12,027 nucleotides of DNA, from contig JBFLWY010000063.1 of the NCBI GenBank assembly GCA_040757355.1, forward strand, positions 1 to 12,027. The letters are read 5' to 3'. Shown in pieces: positions 1 to 6,935 of this stretch. The stretch's first letter is position 1. Every line of letters begins with the position of its first letter. The translations under genes were made by a program, and so were the position numbers. The stretch comes from DTYU01 sp040757355 (GTDB lineage: Bacteria; Bacillota; Desulfotomaculia; Desulfotomaculales; Ammonificaceae). Under the pieces are notes generated by a model that worked only from the letters and a program-made list of their open reading frames with translations, was not told the DNA's origin and did not search any database.

Positions 1-27
1 GGAAGATTCTTTCTACGGGGGAAACCG

Positions 28-471
28 ATGTTCATCGGGGAGTACGCGCACGTCCTTGACGCCAAAGGGCGGGTTTTCGTCCCCGCCGGTTTTAGGGAGG
101 GTCTGGGGGACCGCTTCATTCTAACCAAGGGTCTGGACAGGTGCCTCTTCGGTTTTACGCTGCAAGAGTGGGGCAAACTGGAGGAAAAACTTCACCGCTT
201 GCCGTTTGCCAGGGCGGAAGCGCGAGCGTTTACACGGGTTTTCTTTTCGGGTGCGGCAGCCGTCGATGTGGATAAACAGGGGCGAATACTGGTTCCGGCC
301 AATTTAAGGGAATATGCCGGCCTTGCCAAGGATGTAGTAATATTAGGGGTCTCTTCACGTGTAGAATTCTGGGCGAGGGAAGAGTGGGAACGGTACAGTT
401 TGCAGATTCAGGATAAATACGAACAGATAGCCGAGAAGATCGTGGACCTAAATTTTATGGACGATTCTTAG
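28..471 (+). CDS. mraZ: Transcriptional regulator MraZ
   Basis: The 147-residue product is a DNA-binding regulator of the dcw cluster, expected to act in the cytoplasm/nucleoid on repeats in its own promoter. The protein shows the family's two tandem SpoVT-AbrB-like half-domains. The first carries DAKGRVFVPA at about residues 11-20 and the second DKQGRILVPA at about residues 82-91; these DxKGR-type motifs are diagnostic. Length is normal for MraZ (about 140-150). The ATG start is supported by GGGGGA at 17-22, five bases upstream. It is the first gene of the cluster as usual. The MraZ operator would lie upstream of the window, since only 27 bases precede the gene. Nothing looks broken. The assignment rests on the motifs plus the rsmH neighbour. 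Confidence 0.97.
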   Translation: MFIGEYAHVLDAKGRVFVPAGFREGLGDRFILTKGLDRCLFGFTLQEWGKLEEKLHRLPFARAEARAFTRVFFSGAAAVDVDKQGRILVPANLREYAGLAKDVVILGVSSRVEFWAREEWERYSLQIQDKYEQIAEKIVDLNFMDDS

Positions 472-692
472 AAAAACGTGCAAGACCAAACTCGCCAGAA
501 GTAATACCGATGCCTGAGTGACGGGAGGAAACCCGAGGCTGTTTTCAGAAGCAGGAGGCGAGCGGTCGGAGGTCCAAAAACCAAGGCGGAATTCGCCAGG
601 CAAGTACCTTTAAACAATCTTGTCTATGAAATACTGCTTCCGACTTTTGAAACGACCAGGCAAAGCTTTTTGAAGTCTCTCAAGGATTGGGG
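472..692. other. mraZ-rsmH spacer with nested inverted repeats
   Basis: I see no convincing gene in these 221 bases. There is a compact inverted repeat: GCCT (512-515), bulge GAGTGA, CGGG (522-525), loop AGGAAA, CCCG (532-535) running straight into AGGC (536-539). This gives two stacked four-pair helices with a six-base bulge. A second small hairpin is GGCG-GAATT-CGCC at 585-597. No run of T follows either, so they are not classical terminators. They could be a structured leader for rsmH or chance. I do not recognise a known riboswitch class. Confidence 0.35.
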
Positions 693-1882
693 ATGGTGCT
701 GGTCATGCAGTTCCGGCATAAGCCGGTGATGCTCCGCGAGGTAGTCGAATCACTTTCAGTGAAGGCCGACGGTGTTTATGTAGACTGCACGGTCGGGGGC
801 GGTGGGCACGCGGAAGGCATTCTGCGGCTGTTGGGTCCGGAGGGTACGCTGATCGGCCTGGACCGTGACCCGGAAGCGCTCGCGGCCGCACGGGTGCGCC
901 TCGGGAGCGATCCCAGGGTCCGTCTGGTGCGGGCTGATTTCGGCAGGCTGGCTTCAGTCATGGCTGAAATTGGGATCACCCAGGTCGACGGGGTGGTTTA
1001 CGACCTGGGTGTCTCTTCTTATCAGTTCGACAATCCGGCCCGGGGCTTCACTTATTGGGAAGACGTGCCGCTTGACATGCGGATGGACCCGGAAGGTCCG
1101 GTAACCGCAGCGCATTTGGTAAATACCCTCAGTGCAAGGGAACTGGCGCAGATCATCAGGGAATACGGGGAAGAAAAATGGGCGGGGAGGATTGCCGATT
1201 TCATTGTGATGGAGCGGGCGGTCCGGCCGATAAGGACCACGGGCGAATTGGTAGAGGTGATAAAAAAAGCGGTGCCGGCGTCTGCCCGCCGGATGGGTCC
1301 GCACCCTGCGCGCCGCACCTTTCAAGCACTTCGTATTGCGGTGAACAGGGAACTCAGCGTCTTAAAGGAATCTCTTCCGCAGGCTGTTGCGCTTCTTAAA
1401 CCGGGCGGGAGGTTGGTGGTCTTAAGCTACCACTCCCTCGAGGACCGGATTGTGAAAGAGTTTATCTGGGCGGCACAAGCGGCCTGTGTTTGCCCGCCCG
1501 GGACGCCGGTATGCATATGCGGTAAGAAAAGGCAACTGGTTTCAGTAACGAAGAGACCCCGGACGCCTACCGGGGAGGAGTTGGGGCGCAACCCTCGTTC
1601 GCGGAGCGCAAAACTGCGGGTGGCGGAACGTNNNNNNNNNNNNNNNNNNNNNNNNNNNNNNNNNNNNNNNNNNNNNNNNNNNNNNNNNNNNNNNNNNNNN
1701 NNNNNNNNNNNNNNNNNNNNNNNNNNNNNNNGCCGGTATGCATATGCGGTAAGAAAAGGCAACTGGTTTCAGTAACGAAGAGACCCCGGACGCCTACCGG
1801 GGAGGAGTTGGGGCGCAACCCTCGTTCGCGGAGCGCAAAACTGCGGGTGGCGGAACGTGTAACTACAGGGATGGACCTTTAG
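693..1882 (+). CDS. rsmH: 16S rRNA (cytosine(1402)-N(4))-methyltransferase RsmH, interrupted by an assembly gap
   Basis: RsmH (MraW) uses S-adenosylmethionine to N4-methylate C1402 in the 16S rRNA decoding centre. The sequence shows the opening HKPVMLREVVESL, the SAM-binding loop DCTVGGGGH (residues 31-39 from the 693 start), LDRDP near 57-61, YDLGVSSYQFD, and LSYHSLEDRIVK. The basic C-terminal tail has KRPRTP and RNPRSRSAKLRVAER. Three in-frame starts exist: TTG 687, ATG 693 and ATG 705. ATG 693 is preferred because AAGGA (682-686) sits six bases upstream, though 705 gives the most typical N-terminus (MQFRHKPVML). The frame runs into 100 N at 1632-1731. If the duplicated 127 bp on either side are merged, translation continues VAER-VTTGMDL and stops at TAG 1880-1882. 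This gives about 320 residues, a normal family length. Read literally, the window frameshifts the gene, but I think it is intact in the genome. Confidence 0.93.
1632..1731. other. Assembly gap (100 N), probably spurious
   Basis: There are exactly 100 undetermined bases, a conventional placeholder length for a scaffold join of unknown size. The 127 bases before it (1505-1631) and the 127 bases after it (1732-1858) are identical. Collapsing them restores an uninterrupted rsmH frame with a natural stop. The likeliest reading is two contigs that overlap by 127 bp, with no missing sequence. Confidence 0.9.
1732..1858 (+). repeat. Second copy of a 127-bp exact duplication flanking the gap
   Basis: This stretch repeats 1505-1631 base for base and encodes the same RsmH C-terminal region (residues from about 272 to VAER). 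The copies end exactly at the gap on one side and begin exactly at it on the other. That fits contig-end overlap rather than a biological tandem repeat. Confidence 0.9.
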
Positions 1883-1897
1883 GGTCCGTTCAACGTT
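1883..1897 (-). repeat. Fragment of the AACGTTGAACGGACC repeat, inverted
   Basis: GGTCCGTTCAACGTT directly follows the rsmH stop codon. Its reverse complement, AACGTTGAACGGACC, is identical to bases in the left arm of the repeat at 6548-6562. The rest of the 1883-2027 spacer shows no gene. A small GGACC-TTTAG-GGTCC inverted repeat (1874-1888) overlaps the rsmH stop. The match is short, so kinship to the larger repeat is likely but not proven. Confidence 0.5.
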
Positions 1898-2027
1898 AGA
1901 AGAATAGAAAAAACAGGCTGGAATTGGTGCAGCATTTCCGGCATTTGAGGTATGGTTGTGTTTTTTGCAGAAACGGCTTTCGGTCTTGTTACGGCCAACG
2001 ATCTATAGGAAGGGAGAGTGCATAAGC

Positions 2028-2516
2028 TTGATACTGGCGAGTGAGCAGCAGCAGACCGTACGCCCGCTGCCGCGCGAAAGGCGGCCTCTTCCGAAGCCTA
2101 AAAGAAGGTTGGTGAGAGCCCAACGGGTAAGAATCAGCGGCCTCGTTCTTTTGGGGTTTCTCCTCGGGCTGACCGTAGTTTTATGCCAGGCCAGGATAGC
2201 ATATGTCGGTTACTGCCTCCAGGATTTTCAAAAGGAAATGGCGCGGGTCGAAGCGGAAAACCAGGCGCTGGAGGGTGCCATCCAGCGTCTCTCCTCACCA
2301 GATAAGGTGGAAGCCCTTGCGATGCAGAAGCTGGGTATGGTTCGACCACCGGCCGGGCAAGGTCTCGAGATACCTGTTACCGTATTTCAGGCACCCGCCA
2401 ATACCGTAAGGAACACACCCGAAGCAGCCAGAGAAAGCAACAGCCGGGTTAAGGAGGGCGGCTGGCTCCAAACATTCCTGGAAACACTGGCACTCAAGCA
2501 CAATGGTTCTTCTTAA
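2028..2516 (+). CDS. ftsL: Cell division protein FtsL
   Basis: FtsL is a small bitopic divisome protein that binds DivIC/FtsB through a periplasmic/extracytoplasmic coiled coil and helps activate septal PBP synthesis. From the TTG at 2028 the product has 162 residues. It has a basic cytoplasmic tail rich in Arg/Lys/Pro (about 11-35), one membrane span of about residues 36-58 (ISGLVLLGFLLGLTVVL core), a coiled-coil segment with ENQALEGAIQRL, and the family's PDKVEALAMQKLGMVRP end motif near 91-107. A low-complexity tail follows. The TTG start is chosen because GGAAGGGAGAG lies at 2008-2018; the frame is open further upstream (TTG 1956) but without a good ribosome site. Position between rsmH and ftsI is the canonical one. 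FtsL diverges strongly in sequence, so the call leans on topology, the motif and context. Confidence 0.9.
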   Translation: MILASEQQQTVRPLPRERRPLPKPKRRLVRAQRVRISGLVLLGFLLGLTVVLCQARIAYVGYCLQDFQKEMARVEAENQALEGAIQRLSSPDKVEALAMQKLGMVRPPAGQGLEIPVTVFQAPANTVRNTPEAARESNSRVKEGGWLQTFLETLALKHNGSS

Positions 2517-2570
2517 CTCATATTAATCGTAATTTTACTATGTAAGGTTTAAACACGGCGGGGGAGTTGT

Positions 2571-4727
2571 ATGACTAACATTGTTGTTCGCAAGCGCCTG
2601 ACGGTACTACTTTTCCTCGCTGTTATTTTTTTTACCGCGCTTATCGGCCGCCTGGCGTGGCTTCAGTTGGTCCGCGGTGAGGAGCTCGAACGCGGTGCGC
2701 AGGAAAACAGGCTTCGCGAGATAACAGTCGAAGCAAAACGAGGCGATATTTGCGACCGGAACGGCAAAGTCCTGGTGACCAGCGTTAGTGCCGACTCGGT
2801 GGTGGCCATGCCGGCCCAGATCAAAGCTGCCGAGGCTGCGGAAACTGCTGATAAACTGGCTCCGGTCTTAAATATGGACAGAGATGTGATCTATAGCAGA
2901 ATTACCCAGAAGAAGTCCTTCGTATGGTTAAAACGCAAGGTAGACTTTCAGACGGCGCAACGGGTACGCAGGTTAAAACTGAAAGGTATCGAGTTGATTG
3001 AAGAAAGCCGGCGGCAGTATAACCGTGGATCGCTTGCGGCACACGTTTTGGGAATAGTCGGCGTTGACAACCAGGGGTTGGGCGGCGTCGAGCTTTCATG
3101 CCAGCGGGACCTTGTCGGGAAACCAGGCAAAATAGTCATCGAGCAGGACGCAACGGGCCGGGATATCCCGGCGGCGTTACGCCGTTTGCAACAGCCTATT
3201 CCGGGGAACAACCTTGTCCTTACCATCGACGAGACAATCCAGTATTTTGTAGAGCGAGAGCTGGATAAAATTGTTGATACCCACCACCCGGCAAGCGCGG
3301 TTATAATCGTGATGGACCCCAACAACGGCGAAATACTTGCCCTTGGCAACCGGCCCACCTTTGAGCCCGAAAAGTGGCGGGAAACCCCGCAGTCGGTCTG
3401 GGACCGAAATCCGGCGATCTGGCAGCTCTACGAGCCCGGTTCTACCTTCAAGATCGTCACTGCGGCGGCAGGACTTGCGGAGGGCGTGGTGGATGCAAAC
3501 AGCCGTTTTCACTGTCCGGGTTTTATCAAGGTGGCGGACAGAAGGATCCGCTGCTGGAAGGCCGGTGGTCACGGGAGCCAGTCTTTCGAGGAAGTTGTAC
3601 AGCACTCCTGCAATCCTGGTTTTATCCAGGTAGGGCTGAATCTTGGTCGCGAGCGGTTTTACAAGTACGTGAACGCTTTCGGCTTCGGTGAATATACGGG
3701 GATTGATCTGCCCGGGGAGGCAAAGGGAATACTGATTCCCAGGGAAAAAGCCACCAATCTGAATATAGCGACGATGGCCATCGGCCAATCAATCGCGGTT
3801 ACACCTATTCAACTGGTCACTGCGGCCGCGGCGGTCGCCAATGGGGGAGAGTTGGTTGAACCGCAGCTCGTACGGTCAGTCACATCGCCGGAAGGCAAGG
3901 TGTTGCGGACCGTTGAACCGCACCGGGTAAGGAGGGTGTTCCCGGAGGAAAAAGCGCGGGAACTGCAAAGGCTTTTGGAGAACGTAGTTCTGAAAGGAAC
4001 AGGGGTCAACGCCTACCTTGAAGGCTACCGGACCGCGGGAAAGACCGGGACGGCGCAAGTGGTGGGGCCGACAGGCGGGTACGTAAGCGGAAAGTACGTT
4101 TCCTCGTTTATCGGTTTTGCGCCGGTCGACGACCCCAGGCTTGTTACCTTGGTCGTGGTTTACGAACCGAAGAGCGGGGTTTACTTTGGAAGCCAGGTCG
4201 CTGCCCCCGTCTTTAAAGCCGTGATGGAGGACGCGCTCCGCTACCTGGGCGTTCCGCAGCAGGCGGGTTTGGAAAAACCGCAGCAGCCGTGGTTCATGGT
4301 TGAAGAAGAACCAAAACCGGTAACGGTGCCCGAACTGGTAAACCTCCCGCTTCATGAGGCTGTAGAGAGCCTCAAAGCGGCCGGGCTTGGGTTTACGCTT
4401 CGCGGCGAGGGGGATGTGGTGCGTGCTCAGGTGCCCCAAGGCGGAGCGACAGTGCTGTCCGGGACCAGGGTGGTGCTCGAGCTGAAAGCAGCGCCGGGCA
4501 ACGGGACGGAGGTTACGGTGCCCGACGTAACAGGCCTGACAATCAAAGACGCAGCCATGCTGCTTGAGAAGGTGGGCCTGACTCTAGCGCCTTCGGGTAG
4601 CGGGGTGGCCCGGGCGCAGGAACCGGCGGCAGGGACGAAGGTACAGCGCGGGCAAACGATAGAGGTGGAGTTCGCTTCGCCTGAAGAGAGCCCGGAGGAT
4701 GCTGAACCGACGGTACTCCATCCCTGA
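2571..4727 (+). CDS. Class B penicillin-binding protein with two PASTA domains (FtsI / SpoVD type transpeptidase)
   Basis: This DD-transpeptidase cross-links septal or spore-cortex peptidoglycan outside the membrane. The 718-residue product has an N-terminal anchor helix (about 9-33), the PBP dimerisation domain beginning RGDICDRNGKVL near residue 57, and a transpeptidase domain with all three catalytic motifs. These are STFK (Ser291 nucleophile, Lys294), SCN (346-348) and KTGTA (from Lys491). Two PASTA domains follow at roughly 582-643 (VTVPELVNL) and 646-708 (VTVPDVTGL). The ATG start follows GGGGGAG at 2560-2566. Bacillus carries two adjacent paralogues here: pbpB for division, with two PASTA domains, and spoVD for the cortex, with one. 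Only one gene is present in this window, so it may be the division enzyme, and automated annotation may call it SpoVD. I leave the symbol open between ftsI/pbpB and spoVD. It looks intact. Confidence 0.95.
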   Translation: MTNIVVRKRLTVLLFLAVIFFTALIGRLAWLQLVRGEELERGAQENRLREITVEAKRGDICDRNGKVLVTSVSADSVVAMPAQIKAAEAAETADKLAPVLNMDRDVIYSRITQKKSFVWLKRKVDFQTAQRVRRLKLKGIELIEESRRQYNRGSLAAHVLGIVGVDNQGLGGVELSCQRDLVGKPGKIVIEQDATGRDIPAALRRLQQPIPGNNLVLTIDETIQYFVERELDKIVDTHHPASAVIIVMDPNNGEILALGNRPTFEPEKWRETPQSVWDRNPAIWQLYEPGSTFKIVTAAAGLAEGVVDANSRFHCPGFIKVADRRIRCWKAGGHGSQSFEEVVQHSCNPGFIQVGLNLGRERFYKYVNAFGFGEYTGIDLPGEAKGILIPREKATNLNIATMAIGQSIAVTPIQLVTAAAAVANGGELVEPQLVRSVTSPEGKVLRTVEPHRVRRVFPEEKARELQRLLENVVLKGTGVNAYLEGYRTAGKTGTAQVVGPTGGYVSGKYVSSFIGFAPVDDPRLVTLVVVYEPKSGVYFGSQVAAPVFKAVMEDALRYLGVPQQAGLEKPQQPWFMVEEEPKPVTVPELVNLPLHEAVESLKAAGLGFTLRGEGDVVRAQVPQGGATVLSGTRVVLELKAAPGNGTEVTVPDVTGLTIKDAAMLLEKVGLTLAPSGSGVARAQEPAAGTKVQRGQTIEVEFASPEESPEDAEPTVLHP

Positions 4728-4755
4728 CGTAGAAGAACCTCCAAATTAAAACGCT

Positions 4756-4774
4756 GCAAACAGGACTTGTTTGC
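4756..4774 (+). other. Perfect inverted repeat upstream of murE
   Basis: GCAAACA-GGACT-TGTTTGC is a perfect seven-pair inverted repeat with a five-base loop, 29 bases after the PBP stop codon. It has no T-run after it, so it is a poor intrinsic terminator. It overlaps the proposed -35 element and could be an operator or an mRNA hairpin. Confidence 0.45.
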
Positions 4775-4795
4775 TGTTTGGATTGGTAATAATAT
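4767..4795 (+). promoter_or_regulatory. Possible sigma-A type promoter for murE
   Basis: TTGTTT (4767-4772) is followed by a 17-base spacer and TAATAT (4790-4795) in an AT-rich stretch, inside an otherwise GC-rich operon. The spacing is ideal but the hexamers match consensus only partly (3/6 and 4/6). The long 184-base spacer before murE makes a secondary promoter plausible. Confidence 0.35.
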
Positions 4796-4911
4796 CTTAT
4801 AGCAATGATTTCTATTTTTCGTTGAAAGAATTTAAACCAAGTTAAAGGCAAAACCATAGGGCAGAACGTAAGAATAAGGAACAAATTCGGCCTTTAAGAG
4901 GAGACTTGGGT

Positions 4912-6411
4912 TTGAGAGACGAACTCGATAAGGTATTCGCGCTTAGCCCTTCCGGTCTGGCTTACGACTCACGGCAGGTCAAGCCGGGTTTTGTTTTTTT
5001 TGCTATCAAGGGTTTCGTTCAGGACGGACACAACTACGTTGCGGATGCGGTCCGGCGCGGTGCGGTGGGGGTTGTGGCTGAAAAGGCCGTCGAGGTACCG
5101 GCCGGAGTGCTCTTGGTCAAAGTGCCTGACACACGCCTCGCACTTGCTCTGGCAGCAGCGCGTTTCTACGGTTATCCGGGGCAACGGCTGCGCCTGGTCG
5201 GAGTAACCGGCACCAACGGCAAAACGACCACCACCCACCTTATCAGTGCGCTTTACCAGGCGCGGGGTGAGAAAGTGGGACTTATCGGTACCCTGTACGC
5301 GAAAATAGGTGACCTTTTTATACCGGAGGAGCGGACCACCCCTGAGTCTTTGAACCTCCAGGCACTTCTTTGCCGGATGGCAGAGAAAGGGGCCACGACG
5401 GTTGTAATGGAAGTCTCGTCGCATGCCCTGGCACTTAAGCGGGTCGCGGGGCTGGAGTTTGACGTTGCTATTTTTACTAATTTAACACAGGACCATCTGG
5501 ACTTTCACCGGGACGCGGAGGATTATTTCAAGGCTAAGGCGGCACTTTTTACGCAGTTCCTTAAACCCGGTTTGAAAGCCAGGCCGAAATTGTCGGTACT
5601 TAACATTGACGATCCTTACGGAGTCAGGCTTTCCGCAGTCAGCAACGGCAGAATAATCAAGTACGGGGTTGACGGGGTCGCGGATGTCCGCGCGCGGGAC
5701 ATCGTACTGACGGGGGCCGGCACCCGGTATGTTGCTGAGGGCTCCTGGGGGCAGGTTCCGGTGAGGCTGAAACTTGTAGGACGGTTTAATGTTTATAATT
5801 CGCTGGCGGCGTTTGCTGTCGGCTTGGGTGAGGGGTTTCCCCCGGAAGAGATGGCGCGGGTGCTTGAAAACGTGTCGGTAGTACCCGGGCGCTTCGAGCA
5901 GGTAGACATGGGTCAGGATTTCACCGTGGTAGTAGACTACGCCCATACACCCGATGGATTGGAGAACGTTCTGCGCGCGGCGCGGGCATTGACCCGAGAA
6001 AGGGTTATAGTCGTCTTCGGTTGCGGCGGTGACCGGGACCCGACGAAGAGGCCTGTGATGGGGGAACTGGCGGGAAAGCTGGCGGACTTCACAGTGGTGA
6101 CCTCGGACAACCCGCGCAGCGAGGAGCCCCTGGCGATTATCAATGCTATCGAGGCGGGTTTACGGCGCGTTACGCGGCATGAAAGCTATGTTGTGGAACC
6201 TGACAGGAGGCAGGCAATCGCCGCCGCCCTTCAGCGGGCGCGAACCGGTGACGTGGTGGTGATTGCGGGGAAGGGCCACGAGGACTACCAGATTATCGGC
6301 GAAGCGAAACTGCCGTTCGACGACCGGAAGATAGCGGCGGCGGTGTTGAGGGATCTTGTACAAGAGAAGGGTAGAGGAGTCGCTCACGACCAGCACTCAA
6401 AAGGCGTCTGA
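4912..6411 (+). CDS. murE: UDP-N-acetylmuramoyl-L-alanyl-D-glutamate--2,6-diaminopimelate ligase MurE
   Basis: MurE is an ATP-dependent cytoplasmic ligase that adds the third stem-peptide residue. The product shows the N-terminal TYPE YDSRQVKPGFVFFAIKG block, the ATP-binding loop GTNGKTTTT (100-108), EVSSHAL and FTNLTQDHLDFH in the central domain, and a C-terminal domain with DYAHTPDGLENVL, DNPRSEEP and GKGHEDYQ. DNPR (about 399-402) is the established meso-diaminopimelate selectivity motif, so a DAP wall is expected. Two TTG starts compete (4906, 4912). AAGAGGAG at 4896-4903 sits eight bases from TTG 4912 but only two from 4906, so 4912 is preferred (499 residues). The family's usual end is near FDDRKIAAAVLRDL. 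About 17 further residues follow, and the last ten or so (AHDQHSKGV) are encoded by sequence shared with a repeat element, which supplies the stop. Confidence 0.96.
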   Translation: MRDELDKVFALSPSGLAYDSRQVKPGFVFFAIKGFVQDGHNYVADAVRRGAVGVVAEKAVEVPAGVLLVKVPDTRLALALAAARFYGYPGQRLRLVGVTGTNGKTTTTHLISALYQARGEKVGLIGTLYAKIGDLFIPEERTTPESLNLQALLCRMAEKGATTVVMEVSSHALALKRVAGLEFDVAIFTNLTQDHLDFHRDAEDYFKAKAALFTQFLKPGLKARPKLSVLNIDDPYGVRLSAVSNGRIIKYGVDGVADVRARDIVLTGAGTRYVAEGSWGQVPVRLKLVGRFNVYNSLAAFAVGLGEGFPPEEMARVLENVSVVPGRFEQVDMGQDFTVVVDYAHTPDGLENVLRAARALTRERVIVVFGCGGDRDPTKRPVMGELAGKLADFTVVTSDNPRSEEPLAIINAIEAGLRRVTRHESYVVEPDRRQAIAAALQRARTGDVVVIAGKGHEDYQIIGEAKLPFDDRKIAAAVLRDLVQEKGRGVAHDQHSKGV

Positions 6412-6491
6412 CACTGATAGTGGCGCACCATGGCTTTAGGTTTTTTGATGTAAGCTAATAACAATTATAAATGTTTGATTGAGTGCTGGTC
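6388..6491. repeat. 104-bp element with 13-bp terminal inverted repeats, overlapping the murE 3' end
   Basis: GACCAGCACTCAA (6388-6400) and TTGAGTGCTGGTC (6479-6491) are perfect reverse complements. They are variants of the CCCAGCACTCAAT ends of the other elements in the window. The interior is AT-rich, with no recognisable gene, and is not similar to the interiors of the other copies. The left 24 bases lie inside murE. Fifteen bases just outside the left end (GGAGTCGCTCACGAC, 6376-6390) also match 11908-11922 with one substitution. The layout resembles a miniature inverted-repeat element, but no transposase is visible nearby. Confidence 0.7.
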
Positions 6492-6505
6492 ACTACCGGG
6501 AATGA

Positions 6506-6700
6506 AAATAGTCAATTGCTTATGCTTCGGTCTTTTTATCAACGTTGAACGTTGAACGGACCCCACCCAGCACTCAATAGACTTCTTGCACTTCGAAGGA
6601 CAGACCTTCATTGAGCTTAATGAAGTGATAGCTTTCAAACTTCAAGGATTACATTGAGTGCTGGGCTGGCAGGATAAGGTTGAACGATTTCGGAGCAGTA
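6506..6700 (+). repeat. Extended repeat copy A, with inverted-repeat-bounded core 6566-6665
   Basis: The 100-bp core is bounded by CCCAGCACTCAAT (6566-6578) and its exact reverse complement (6653-6665). Inside are the palindrome CTTCGAAG (6591-6598) and a near-perfect 20-base palindrome CTTCATTGAGCTTAATGAAG (6606-6625). The core is identical to 11778-11878 except for one missing A. Left flank 6506-6565 holds AACGTTGAACGTTGAACGG, a heptamer repeated; right flank continues to about 6700 as GATAAGGTTGAACG. Both flanks match copy B much less well than the core does. No start codon or gene is visible in it. Confidence 0.85.
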
Positions 6701-6847
6701 ACCCATGCGGGGCATTCGGCCCGCACCGGCGAAGGGACTAAAATAAACGCTGTAAATAATGATTTGCCTGTTGTCACACATTTATTTTCTTGATTCATAA
6801 CGTTCTTGGCGTCTTGGCGGTGGATCTATTTTCAGAGGAGCGAACAA
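6701..6847. other. Remaining murE-murF spacer, no clear gene
   Basis: This stretch contains a hairpin, TGCGGG-GCATTCGG-CCCGCA (6706-6725), with no T-run after it, so it is unlikely to be an intrinsic terminator. It also holds the short direct repeat CTTGGCG-T-CTTGGCG (6805-6819), a pattern of the kind found in interspersed intergenic repeats of many bacteria. I see no coding region in it. Confidence 0.4.
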
Positions 6848-6892
6848 GTGGGTAGACCACCCAAGAAAATGGTGAAACAACGAGCTTTTTAA
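6848..6892 (+). CDS. Possible 14-codon leader peptide or gene remnant
   Basis: GTG at 6848 is preceded by a strong ribosome site, AGAGGAG (6834-6840), seven bases upstream. It opens a short frame, MGRPPKKMVKQRAF, ending at TAA 6890-6892, 43 bases before murF. GRPPKK-type N-termini occur in DNA-binding proteins and some transposases. This could therefore be the decayed start of such a gene, or a small translated leader of murF. There is no further homology to go on, and translation is only inferred from the ribosome site. Confidence 0.3.
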   Translation: MGRPPKKMVKQRAF

Positions 6893-6935
6893 AGTATGAT
6901 CCTAAAACATTGAGATAGGAGCGATAACAGGTTAA

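Noticed and set aside
1505..1858. Biological tandem duplication in rsmH
   Set aside because: Copy ends coincide exactly with a 100-N placeholder, and collapse gives a normal gene.
3177..3788. 203-codon antisense frame inside the PBP gene
   Set aside because: It lies opposite clear transpeptidase-coding sequence with all catalytic motifs on the + strand. It is a shadow of GC-rich codon use.
3876..4439. 187-codon antisense frame inside the PBP gene
   Set aside because: Same reason: it overlaps the KTG motif and first PASTA coding region and shows no recognisable protein features.
6706..6725. Intrinsic terminator after murE
   Set aside because: The six-pair GC-rich stem is followed by CCGGCGAAGGG, not a T-run.
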